Positions 1-5,720 of a stretch of 7,748 nucleotides of DNA are shown here, one piece after another; the first letter of the stretch is position 1, and every line of letters begins with the position of its first letter. The notes beneath the pieces are model-generated. The model was given only the letters and a program-made list of their open reading frames with translations. It was not told the origin of the DNA and searched no databases. Source of the DNA: CAZVLE01 sp964627855 (GTDB lineage Bacteria; Bacillota; Dethiobacteria; DTU022); NCBI GenBank assembly GCA_964627855.1, contig CAZVLE010000076.1:1-7748 (forward strand), read 5' to 3'. A program made the position numbers and the translations under genes.

Positions 1-359
1 TCCATAACATTGAGAAATTTCACGCCATAACGTTTGCTCAGGTTTTCGTAACCCAGGGTTTTAAAAGCATGGGCCGGAATTTCCTTATCGGCGGGATCGG
101 CAACAATTCCTTCACCGATGGTAATATCCTCAATACCGTATTCCTTTAACAGCCGGACCACATCTTCAATAACTCTCGAGGTAGTAATAACCCCCCACTT
201 GGGAAAGTTACAGGCCTTGGTCCAAAAAACTATGTTCGGTTTGATGAAAACCCGGGCCCCGGCCGGCAGGTTAGCCAGGCCGTTGCAATTGACAACAGCC
301 TCCCTGAGCGATTGATAGGGGTCCCGGTAATTAACGATCGATACCTGCTTTTTATCCAC
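1..359 (-). CDS. DUF362 domain protein, 5' part (runs off the left edge)
   Basis: The first 119 residues of a DUF362-family protein are present; the frame stays open to base 1, so the C-terminal part is missing. The start is GTG at 359-357, preceded by GGGAGG at 374-369 with 9-nt spacing. Family hallmarks are the segment IKPNIVFWTK (about 39-48), then VITTSRVIEDVVRLLKEYG (about 57-75) and DITIGEG (about 78-84), which match the usual DUF362 order of a Lys-Pro-Asn strand, a 'TTsp.vveavv.ll...G' helix and an 'I.iGEg' strand. Members have no settled biochemical role; many carry iron-sulphur clusters or are fused to ferredoxin-like domains, but that part would lie outside this window. It follows the SLC13 gene on the same strand with a 105-nt gap that holds its own promoter. 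Family assignment is fairly sure; function is unknown. Confidence 0.8.
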   Translation of the reverse strand, partial: MDKKQVSIVNYRDPYQSLREAVVNCNGLANLPAGARVFIKPNIVFWTKACNFPKWGVITTSRVIEDVVRLLKEYGIEDITIGEGIVADPADKEIPAHAFKTLGYENLSKRYGVKFLNVM

Positions 360-431
360 GCTTTCTGACCTCCCGCTTATATTAAAAGTTACATCTTATT
401 GGCTGCTGCTCTTATAAAAAATGTTTGTCAT

Positions 432-460
432 ATTATAACCCTTACAGAGCCTACCATCAA
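432..460 (-). promoter_or_regulatory. Sigma-A-type promoter for the DUF362 gene
   Basis: Read on the minus strand, TTGATG (460-455) is followed after 17 nt by a perfect TATAAT (437-432). Transcription would start near 425 and give a leader of about 65 nt before the GTG start at 359. It lies immediately after the stop of the SLC13 gene, where no terminator is visible, so the DUF362 gene may be transcribed both from here and by read-through. The call rests on box match and spacing only. Confidence 0.6.
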
Positions 461-464
461 TTGA

Positions 465-1934
465 TCAAAAAAGTGTACCGAAAAGGATAAAGGCAATCGT
501 TACACACAGAGGGGCCAGCAGGGTCAGGGGTATGCCTGCCGCCAGGAAATCCCTGATCGAAAAATAGCCGGCAGTGTAGGGGATAACATTTGTCGGGCTT
601 GAGGTAACCAGTAAAAATGCCAGCGAAGTAGCAATAGCAACCGGGCCGGCCAACAGCCAGGGATCAAGACCAAGCTCGATCGACAGGGCAATGACAAGGG
701 GAACCATGATTACCCCGGTTACGGTATTGCTCGAGAAAAACACTTTAATCATTTCAACAGCCAGGACGGCCAGAAATATACGGGCCGCTAATGATAAACC
801 GCCAAGCGGTGAAAAAGCCAGAGTGGCCAGCCAGTGGGCAGCCCCGCTTTCATAAACAACTGCACCAAGTGACAAACCGGCGGCAATCAGAATGATGGCA
901 CCCCAGTCAATATCCTGCTGGGCCATTTTCCAGTTTAAAAGATCAACACCCGGTAAAAAAAACAGAACCGCTGCAGCAAGGGCAACCACTTCTATGGGTA
1001 GAGAAAAGCCGGTCAGGGATGCCAGTAAAGGATCGCCTATCCAAAAAATCACGGCCAGGGCAAAAATAACCAGGGCCTTTATTTCTGAGCGGGCAAAACG
1101 GGAGTCAGCCCTGTTCTGTTCCGCTCCAACCTGGTCCTGCAGATCAACGGGCAGTTCCTCGGGTGGAAAGATTTTTAAAAGAATCAGGCAGGCCAGGGGT
1201 AAGATGAGGATTGCCACGGGAACACCGACCACCATCCAGCGCAAAAAATCAATTTGCACCCCGGCCAGTTCACGCAGGTAGCCGAGTGCGACAATGTTCG
1301 CCCCGTTACCAACCGGCGTGGAAACACCACCGATAGCCGGCCCCCAGGCCACGGCAATCATCAGGGCACGGCCAAAGTTACTTTTCAGTGGGGCAACCCG
1401 GTATTTCTGCAATATATTCACAGCCATGGGCAGCAAAATGGCCGAAACCGACATGTTGACAATCCACATCGAGAGAAAAGCGCCAACCAGCATAAAGACC
1501 ACAACCAGTCTGCGCGGCCGATGGCCAACCCTGCTCATGATCAGGCCGGTCAGACGGTCTGCCAGTCCTGACCTGGTTAAACCCGAAGAAATGATCAAAA
1601 TACCGATAAAAAAAATAACAACGGTGTTACCAAAACCGTAAGCCACCGTGTCCTGAAAAGAATAAAGCCCAAAGAAGGGAACCAGTAAAAGGCCAGTCAG
1701 GGCCGCCACGGCAAAGGGAACCACTTCACTGACCCAGAGAATAATCACAAATACTAAAATGGCCAGGGCAGCCCTGCCATCAGCAGTCAGCAATACCTGG
1801 GGACTGCCGGCATTAAATAAATCGAGGGGTACTAAAACAATGAGAATGGAAGCAACTGCCGCCACTAACAATAGCATGATTCTTTTGGCAAAGGTTCCTT
1901 TTTCTTTAGCAGCATCAGCAGTTATCGGAGCCAA
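465..1934 (-). CDS. SLC13/DASS-family sodium:anion symporter
   Basis: This is a 489-residue polytopic membrane protein, a normal length for bacterial SLC13/DASS carriers, which bring in dicarboxylates, sulfate or related anions with sodium. About 11-12 hydrophobic segments are visible. The two internal repeats show the expected signature regions: VNMSVSAILLPM (159-170) with GGVSTPVGNGANI (202-214), and SSNTVTGVIMVPLV (401-414) with TSSPTNVIPYTAGY (444-457). The second Ser-Asn-Thr motif (402-404) is intact, but the first is changed to Val-Asn-Met, keeping only Asn160. The start is TTG at 1934-1932; a GA-rich stretch (1950-1942) is a modest ribosome binding site, and no in-frame ATG lies upstream. 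Met20 (1877-1875) is a weaker alternative. It diverges from the thi operon and has its own extended -10 promoter. Substrate cannot be read from sequence. Confidence 0.9.
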   Translation of the reverse strand: MAPITADAAKEKGTFAKRIMLLLVAAVASILIVLVPLDLFNAGSPQVLLTADGRAALAILVFVIILWVSEVVPFAVAALTGLLLVPFFGLYSFQDTVAYGFGNTVVIFFIGILIISSGLTRSGLADRLTGLIMSRVGHRPRRLVVVFMLVGAFLSMWIVNMSVSAILLPMAVNILQKYRVAPLKSNFGRALMIAVAWGPAIGGVSTPVGNGANIVALGYLRELAGVQIDFLRWMVVGVPVAILILPLACLILLKIFPPEELPVDLQDQVGAEQNRADSRFARSEIKALVIFALAVIFWIGDPLLASLTGFSLPIEVVALAAAVLFFLPGVDLLNWKMAQQDIDWGAIILIAAGLSLGAVVYESGAAHWLATLAFSPLGGLSLAARIFLAVLAVEMIKVFFSSNTVTGVIMVPLVIALSIELGLDPWLLAGPVAIATSLAFLLVTSSPTNVIPYTAGYFSIRDFLAAGIPLTLLAPLCVTIAFILFGTLF

Positions 1935-1999
1935 TTTGTTATCTCTCTCTCATCCTGTAGTCAGGGTGCCAGGAATAATCGATATCTCAATTCAGACCA

Positions 2000-2029
2000 A
2001 TCATACCATTTAATTGAAGCACTAATCAA
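2000..2029 (-). promoter_or_regulatory. Extended -10 promoter for the SLC13 gene
   Basis: On the minus strand, TTGATT (2029-2024) is followed after 18 nt by TATGAT (2005-2000), with TG one base upstream of the -10 box (extended -10). Transcription should begin near 1993, giving a leader of about 58 nt to the TTG start at 1934. The same TGGTATGAT core appears in the promoter of the phosphatidyltransferase gene at 5470. Confidence 0.6.
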
Positions 2030-2031
2030 GG

Positions 2032-2045
2032 CGGGACATGCCCCG
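2032..2045. promoter_or_regulatory. Palindrome between divergent promoters (possible operator)
   Basis: CGGG (2032-2035) and CCCG (2042-2045) flank a 6-base near-symmetric centre containing CATG. The palindrome lies almost midway between the two outward-facing -35 boxes (2024-2029 on minus, 2053-2058 on plus), a place where one regulator could affect both the transporter and the thi operon. Only the position and symmetry support this. Confidence 0.3.
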
Positions 2046-2052
2046 TAAACCC

Positions 2053-2081
2053 TTGAAAAGAAGCACCAGTACTGTTATGAT
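2053..2081 (+). promoter_or_regulatory. Sigma-A promoter of the thi operon
   Basis: TTGAAA (2053-2058), a 17-nt spacer and TATGAT (2076-2081), with TG at 2073-2074 forming an extended -10. The predicted start is near 2088, about 9 nt before the TPP aptamer begins, which fits a riboswitch leader transcript. Confidence 0.75.
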
Positions 2082-2096
2082 CAGTTTAGAGAATAT

Positions 2097-2191
2097 GGAT
2101 AAGGGGAGCTGGGGGAACCCGGCTGAGAAAGAACTGTAGCTGTTCTGACCCTTAAACCTGATCTGGGTAATGCCAGCGTAGGGATTGATCC
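2097..2191 (+). ncRNA. TPP riboswitch aptamer (THI element)
   Basis: The two conserved cores of the THI element are present: GGCTGAGA (2121-2128) and the block from ACCTGATCTGGGTAATGCC (2156-2174) through AGCGTAGGGA (2175-2184). Base pairing fits the aptamer: P1 GGAT (2097-2100) with ATCC (2188-2191); P2 AAGGG (2101-2105) with CCCTT (2149-2153); P3 CTGGG (2109-2113) with CCCGG (2118-2122); P5 CTGG (2164-2167) with CCAG (2173-2176). AGAAC (2130-2134) and GTTCT (2142-2146) form the optional extra stem that many bacterial THI elements carry after CTGAGA. It senses thiamine pyrophosphate; with the terminator that follows it should switch off transcription of the downstream importer when TPP is high. 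Confidence 0.97.
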
Positions 2192-2194
2192 TCC

Positions 2195-2214
2195 CGGCAG
2201 CGAAAAGACTGCCG
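2195..2214 (+). promoter_or_regulatory. Candidate antiterminator hairpin of the thi leader
   Basis: CGGCAG (2195-2200) can pair with CTGCCG (2209-2214) around an 8-nt A-rich loop. The 3' arm of this hairpin is the 5' arm of the terminator (2208-2216), so the two cannot form together. How ligand binding tips the balance is not clear, because the 5' arm starts four bases past the P1 stem rather than inside it. Confidence 0.45.
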
Positions 2215-2240
2215 CCATCGTTGGCGGCAGTTTCTTATTT
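2208..2240 (+). terminator. Riboswitch-controlled intrinsic terminator
   Basis: ACTGCCGCC (2208-2216) pairs perfectly with GGCGGCAGT (2223-2231) across a 6-nt loop, giving a 9-bp GC-rich stem followed by the U-rich run TTTCTTATTT (2231-2240). It lies between the TPP aptamer and the first importer gene, the normal place for the expression platform of a transcription-attenuating riboswitch. Confidence 0.9.
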
Positions 2241-2269
2241 ATAACGGAGTAAAGCGAGGTGATTTGAAT

Positions 2270-3049
2270 TTGCCTGGTACAGTTAAGTTAAGAACCATCC
2301 TGCCGCCTTTTATCTTTATCGCAGCGCTGATCCTGACCTGGGAGCTGATCACCTTATGGCTCGCCATTCCTGCCTACATCCTGCCTGCTCCTTCTGCCAT
2401 TGTCCGGGCCCTGGGTGAAAGTTTTCCCCTCTTGATCGAGCATACAAGAGTCACCTTCACTGCTGTGATCGGAGGGTTGGCCCTGGCCATCGTTGTGGCA
2501 CTAATCCTGGCCCTGGCCATGGATCGCTGGAAGGTGATCAAAGATAGCATCTACCCGCTCCTGGTCATTTCACAGGCAGTCCCTATCTTTGCCCTGGCTC
2601 CACTAATTCTGATCTGGTTTGGCGCCGGCCTGCTGCCCAAGATTCTAATCGTTGCCCTGGTCTGCTTCTTTCCCCTGGCCGTCAACCTGGTCGAAGGTTT
2701 CGGACAGGTCGATCCGGAGGCGGTAGAATTGATGAAAACGATGCAGGCCGATCGCTGGATGATCATGAGATCGATCCAGCTGCCGTCGGCCATGCCCTAC
2801 TTTTTTTCCGGCCTAAAAATAGCAGCAACATACAGTGTTCTGGGGGCAATAATCGGTGAATGGCTGGCAGCCAGGGCCGGGCTGGGCATTTTCATGCTCC
2901 GCTCAATGCATTCTTTCCGCACCACCCACCTTTTTGCCTCTGTTCTGGTCGTAGTGCTTTTAAGCCTGTTGCTTTTTAAGCTGGTTGAACTGACCGGATG
3001 GCTGGCCATGCCCTGGCAGAGAAAAAAAGAAAAAACCCTTGAGGAGTGA
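2270..3049 (+). CDS. thiX: ABC transporter permease, thiamine pyrimidine precursor uptake (ThiX-like)
   Basis: This is an inner-membrane permease of the binding-protein-dependent type (SsuC/TauC/ThiX group), 259 residues, a typical length. About six hydrophobic segments are visible, and the cytoplasmic coupling loop has the EAA-like pattern EAVELMKTM (from residue 150) ending in LPSAMPYF (171-178), the contact site for the ATPase. I place the start at TTG 2270: GAGGTG (2256-2261) lies 8 nt upstream. An in-frame TTG at 2264 would leave only about 2 nt, too close. There is no ATG nearby. It is the first gene after the TPP riboswitch and terminator and is followed after 6 nt by the binding-protein gene. 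The role in thiamine precursor uptake is inferred from the riboswitch and from the NMT1-like partner. Confidence 0.9.
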   Translation: MPGTVKLRTILPPFIFIAALILTWELITLWLAIPAYILPAPSAIVRALGESFPLLIEHTRVTFTAVIGGLALAIVVALILALAMDRWKVIKDSIYPLLVISQAVPIFALAPLILIWFGAGLLPKILIVALVCFFPLAVNLVEGFGQVDPEAVELMKTMQADRWMIMRSIQLPSAMPYFFSGLKIAATYSVLGAIIGEWLAARAGLGIFMLRSMHSFRTTHLFASVLVVVLLSLLLFKLVELTGWLAMPWQRKKEKTLEE

Positions 3050-3055
3050 TCAGTA

Positions 3056-4051
3056 ATGCCTGAAAGATTTTTTAAATCAAGACCCGTTTTACTGCTCTGC
3101 GCAGTTCTGACAGTGCTTCTCCTGCTCAGTGCAGGCTGCGCTGAAGTCGATCCGGAAAGTAAGGAAGAGATAACCCTTTTACTTGACTGGACCCCCAACA
3201 CAAATTACAGCGGCATCTATGCCGCCATGGAAGAGGGTTACTACAGTGAAGAAGGCCTGGCAGTAGAGGTTGTTCAGGCTCCCGGCAGTGTTGTAACCAT
3301 GGTTGCCGCCGGACAGGCTCATTTTGGCTTCAGTTACCAGGAAGAAGTTACCTACGCCCGCCTCAGTGAAATACCCGTTGTCTCGATTGCCGCCGTAATC
3401 CAGCATAACACTTCCGGTTTCGCCTCCCTCAGGGAAAGGGGAATCGAAACCCCTGCAGACTTCGCCGGTAAAAGATACGGCGGGTGGGGTTCACCAGTTG
3501 AAGAAGCAACGATCAAAGCTTTAATGGAACGTTACGGTGCAGATTTTGCAGAGGTAACAATCATTACCACCGGTGAAGTCGACTTATTGATTGTCATTGA
3601 AAGAGAAGCTGATTTTGCCTGGATTTATTACGGTTGGGATGGCATCGCCGCCGAACTGGAAGGTAAGGAGCTAAATTTCATCGAACTGCGTGCTGAAGAT
3701 CCGGCCCTTGATTATTATACCCCTGTTCTGATCAGCAGTGAAGAACTGATCTCCGAAAACCCTGAACTGGTTGAACGTTTCATGCGTGCCACTGCACGAG
3801 GTTACGACCTGGCCATCGAAGAACCGGAAGTAGCTTCAGAACACCTGCTTCTGTATGCCCCCGAACTTGATGAAACCCTGGTTAAAGCCAGCCAGCAATG
3901 GTTGGCCGATAAATTCCGTGGCGATGCTGAAAAATGGGGCCTGCAAAAAGAGGAAGTGTGGGATGCCTATAGCAAGTGGCTATTTGACCATGGCCTGATC
4001 GAAGAACTTCCTGCATCAGACCAAGCCTTTACAAATGAGTTTCTGAGGTGA
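3056..4051 (+). CDS. thiY: NMT1/THI5-like substrate-binding lipoprotein (ThiY-like)
   Basis: The extracellular binding protein of the importer has 331 residues. A basic N-terminus and hydrophobic stretch end in the lipobox LSAGC, so Cys28 should be lipidated after cleavage. The mature part shows the NMT1/THI5 hallmarks: LDWTPNTNYSGIYAA (43-57) followed by EGYYSEEGL (60-68), GGWGSP (142-147) and DFAWIYYGWDGI (186-197). ThiY homologues bind formylaminopyrimidine, the salvage form of the thiamine pyrimidine; this ligand is inferred. ATG at 3056 is preceded by GAGGAG (3041-3046) with 9-nt spacing, a strong site that overlaps the end of the permease gene. The stop overlaps the start of the ATPase gene by 4 nt. 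A related ligand such as another pyrimidine cannot be excluded, but the TPP riboswitch supports thiamine. Confidence 0.93.
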   Translation: MPERFFKSRPVLLLCAVLTVLLLLSAGCAEVDPESKEEITLLLDWTPNTNYSGIYAAMEEGYYSEEGLAVEVVQAPGSVVTMVAAGQAHFGFSYQEEVTYARLSEIPVVSIAAVIQHNTSGFASLRERGIETPADFAGKRYGGWGSPVEEATIKALMERYGADFAEVTIITTGEVDLLIVIEREADFAWIYYGWDGIAAELEGKELNFIELRAEDPALDYYTPVLISSEELISENPELVERFMRATARGYDLAIEEPEVASEHLLLYAPELDETLVKASQQWLADKFRGDAEKWGLQKEEVWDAYSKWLFDHGLIEELPASDQAFTNEFLR

Positions 4052-4815
4052 AAGTAATCGCAAAGCTCTCTCTGCAACAGGTATACTCGACCTATTATGC
4101 CGGGGATCAAATATTGCCCGTCATTGAAGATGTTACCATGACCGTTAAAAAAGGTGAGTTTGTCTCTCTGCTGGGGCCCAGCGGGTCCGGGAAAAGTACC
4201 TTACTAAAAATTGCCGCCGGCCTGCTTAAACCTGACCGGGGTCGTGTTCTGATCGACGGAAAAGATATGGCCGGACTGACAAGACTGGTTGGCTACATGC
4301 CCCAGCGAGACCTGCTTTTCCCCTGGAAAACCCTCAAGGAAAACGCGGCCCTGGCCCTGCTCTCCGCCGGCATGAGCAAGAAGAGCGCGTATGCCCGGGT
4401 AGAAGAATTACTGCCTCTCTTCGGTTTAAAGGGTTTTGCTGATTATTACCCCCGGCAGCTTTCCGGCGGCATGCGCCAGAGAACAGCCCTTTTGCGGACC
4501 ATGCTGATCGATAGTGATCTGCTCCTGCTTGACGAACCTTTTGCCGCCCTCGACGCCCTGACCAGGGAAAACCTCCAGGACTGGCTGTTAACTATCTGGG
4601 ACCGCTTCAGGCGTTCTATCCTCTTTGTTACGCACAGTATCGATGAAGCGATCTACCTGTCCGACCGGATCTATATCATCTCTGAACGACCAGGAAAAAT
4701 TACCATGGAGCAGAAAATAAACCTGGTCCGCCCCCGCTCAAAAAAAGTGCTCACAACAGCCGAATTCGCCAATTACAAAGGAGTCCTGATCAACGCCCTG
4801 GGCACAAAGAATTGA
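4048..4815 (+). CDS. thiZ: ABC transporter ATPase (ThiZ-like)
   Basis: This is a 255-residue ATP-binding subunit of the nitrate/sulfonate/taurine-type ABC family that powers the importer. All motifs are present: Walker A GPSGSGKST (43-51), Q-loop Gln86 in YMPQRDLLFPW, signature LSGGM (138-142), Walker B LLLLDE (158-163), D-loop ALD (167-169) and switch His196 in VTHSIDEA. The start is GTG at 4048, which overlaps the TGA of the lipoprotein gene in the tetranucleotide GTGA, so translation is likely coupled; no strong separate ribosome binding site is seen. It is the last gene of the thi operon here; no tenA, thiD or other thiamine gene follows. No clear intrinsic terminator is visible in the 52 nt before the convergent neighbour ends. 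Confidence 0.93.
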   Translation: MKVIAKLSLQQVYSTYYAGDQILPVIEDVTMTVKKGEFVSLLGPSGSGKSTLLKIAAGLLKPDRGRVLIDGKDMAGLTRLVGYMPQRDLLFPWKTLKENAALALLSAGMSKKSAYARVEELLPLFGLKGFADYYPRQLSGGMRQRTALLRTMLIDSDLLLLDEPFAALDALTRENLQDWLLTIWDRFRRSILFVTHSIDEAIYLSDRIYIISERPGKITMEQKINLVRPRSKKVLTTAEFANYKGVLINALGTKN

Positions 4816-4867
4816 GTATGTCTTATGTAACCCTCCAAGTTTGCAAGCTAACTTCGAAGACCTCATC

Positions 4868-5440
4868 TCAGGCAGACCTGTTGCGTTCTGCAAAGAGGTG
4901 CAAGATGGATTTTGTGTCTGGATCTACGTTGCCGAAAATTAAAAATATGAGAATCTCTTCGCTAAAACCAACAATATAAATCAACAGAATGATCCTGGTC
5001 ATAATCGTTACATCAAAAATAAAAGAACAGACGATCACCATAAATACCATGACCGCATTCCAGCGCAGAATAAAAGTATGCATCATGACAGGGCGCTTGA
5101 AGAGGATCCCTGACAGCAGAAAAGAAAAACCGAGCAGGGAGAAAAAGACGATCAGGTAAATCTTATTGGCCGCGATAACCTCCGGGTGCAGGTAATACAA
5201 AAAGTAGGCCGATGAAATATAGAAAAAAAGGTCGGCCAGAGAGTCAAGCTCTTTGCCAAAATGGGATACCTGGTTAAGCTTGCGCGCGGCGATACCGTCA
5301 AACAAGTCTGTCGAGCCAACCAGGATATAGGCGAATAAAAAGGCCAGGTGTAAATCAAAATGAAGTAAGAGAAAGAGGCCGGGCAAAAATACAATCCTTG
5401 AAGCAGAAAGCAAATTCGGGATAGTCGGTTTAAAAGCCAA
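4868..5440 (-). CDS. CDP-alcohol phosphatidyltransferase family protein
   Basis: This integral membrane enzyme moves a phosphatidyl group from a CDP-linked lipid to an alcohol. It has 190 residues, typical of PgsA-sized members. The complete catalytic signature D-x2-DG-x2-AR-x8-G-x3-D-x3-D is present: Asp45, Asp48, Gly49, Ala52, Arg53, Gly62, Asp66 and Asp70. About six hydrophobic segments surround it. The N-terminus (IPNLLSASRIVFLP, 7-20) resembles phosphatidylglycerophosphate synthase, but the C-terminal EEILIFLIFGNVDPDTKSI (161-179) is not decisive, so the alcohol substrate (glycerol 3-phosphate, serine or inositol phosphate) is open. The start is TTG at 5440-5438 with a GAAGGGGG site about 8 nt upstream; an in-frame stop lies at 5470-5468 and no ATG lies between. 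It converges with the thi operon. Confidence 0.88.
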   Translation of the reverse strand: MAFKPTIPNLLSASRIVFLPGLFLLLHFDLHLAFLFAYILVGSTDLFDGIAARKLNQVSHFGKELDSLADLFFYISSAYFLYYLHPEVIAANKIYLIVFFSLLGFSFLLSGILFKRPVMMHTFILRWNAVMVFMVIVCSFIFDVTIMTRIILLIYIVGFSEEILIFLIFGNVDPDTKSILHLFAERNRSA

Positions 5441-5699
5441 TAATTTACCCCCTTCATTAAAGTTGGATTATCATACCATATCAATTGGGATTAAGCCATA
5501 AAAAAATATGATGGCACTTCGATGGAAGTGGGAATAACCGGAAGTCTTTACGCCAGGGAACTCTGCTCCCTGGTTCGTTACCTGAGAAAAATCTAATAAA
5601 GTGATTTAGCTATTGCGTCTGCCGTTCCCTTTAAGACCTCTTCATGTTTCTTGTGATAGTCAAACTTTCATCTTCTCTATCTGCCGGAGGCCGGGTATT
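5441..5699. other. Intergenic region with clustered hairpins, no recognised gene
   Basis: This 259-bp gap between the phosphatidyltransferase start and the dehydrogenase stop holds several inverted repeats: CACTTC/GAAGTG (5515-5520 with 5525-5530), CCAGGGA/TCCCTGG (5553-5559 with 5567-5573) and AAATC/GATTT (5588-5592 with 5603-5607). Longer-range pairs are also possible: GGGAAC (5556-5561) with GTTCCC (5624-5629), and TCTT (5545-5548) with AAGA (5633-5636), which would nest into one long imperfect hairpin. On the plus strand a weak promoter (TTGGGA 5485-5490, 16 nt, TATGAT 5507-5512) precedes it. On the minus strand it would be the 3' untranslated region of the dehydrogenase mRNA. I could not match it to a known RNA family. 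Confidence 0.4.
5470..5475 (-). promoter_or_regulatory. Extended -10 promoter of the phosphatidyltransferase gene
   Basis: On the minus strand TATGAT (5475-5470) is preceded by TGG, the same extended -10 core seen for the SLC13 gene. No good -35 box is found at normal spacing. The transcript would start near 5463 with a short leader of about 23 nt before the TTG start at 5440. Confidence 0.45.
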
Positions 5700-5720
5700 T
5701 TATACCCAGCCTCTTTTTTT
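5689..5720 (+). terminator. Possible plus-strand terminator overlapping the dehydrogenase 3' end
   Basis: The arms 5689-5698 and 5702-5711 form a stem with a 3-nt loop. On the plus strand it has one C-A mismatch (5692/5708) and is followed by TCTTTTTTT (5712-5720). On the minus strand the same stem is fully paired with one U-G wobble and includes the dehydrogenase stop codon, but no U run follows. The T run is also explained by the dehydrogenase's Lys-Lys-Arg codons, so the plus-strand terminator reading may be chance. Confidence 0.3.

Noticed and set aside
118..315. Plus-strand 65-codon open frame
   Set aside because: It is antisense to the DUF362 reading frame, which has clear family motifs and a good start.
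892..1641. Three plus-strand open frames within the SLC13 gene
   Set aside because: They are shadows of a clear membrane transporter in the opposite strand; their composition is low-complexity Arg/Ser/Thr-rich and no start signals are seen.
4816..4867. Bidirectional terminator between the convergent ATPase and phosphatidyltransferase genes
   Set aside because: Only a weak 5-bp inverted repeat (AAGTT/AACTT) is present and there is no T run on either strand.
5152..5484. Minus-strand frame of 110 codons starting at an ATG upstream of the phosphatidyltransferase
   Set aside because: It is a frame-shifted overlap of the phosphatidyltransferase gene, whose frame has the full catalytic signature; the ATG frame has none.
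5500..5530. Minus-strand intrinsic terminator for the dehydrogenase (hairpin 5515-5530 with T run 5506-5500)
   Set aside because: The stem has only 6 bp and the U run starts 8 nt after it, too far for a standard terminator; left as part of the hairpin cluster.
5556..5640. Resemblance to a glycine riboswitch on the minus strand (CTCAGGTAA at 5586-5578 and a distant match to the CCGAAGGAGCAAA block)
   Set aside because: Only the CTCAGGTAA piece matches well; the upstream core is too diverged, the P2 stem partner is missing, and the next gene has its own promoter downstream of this region.
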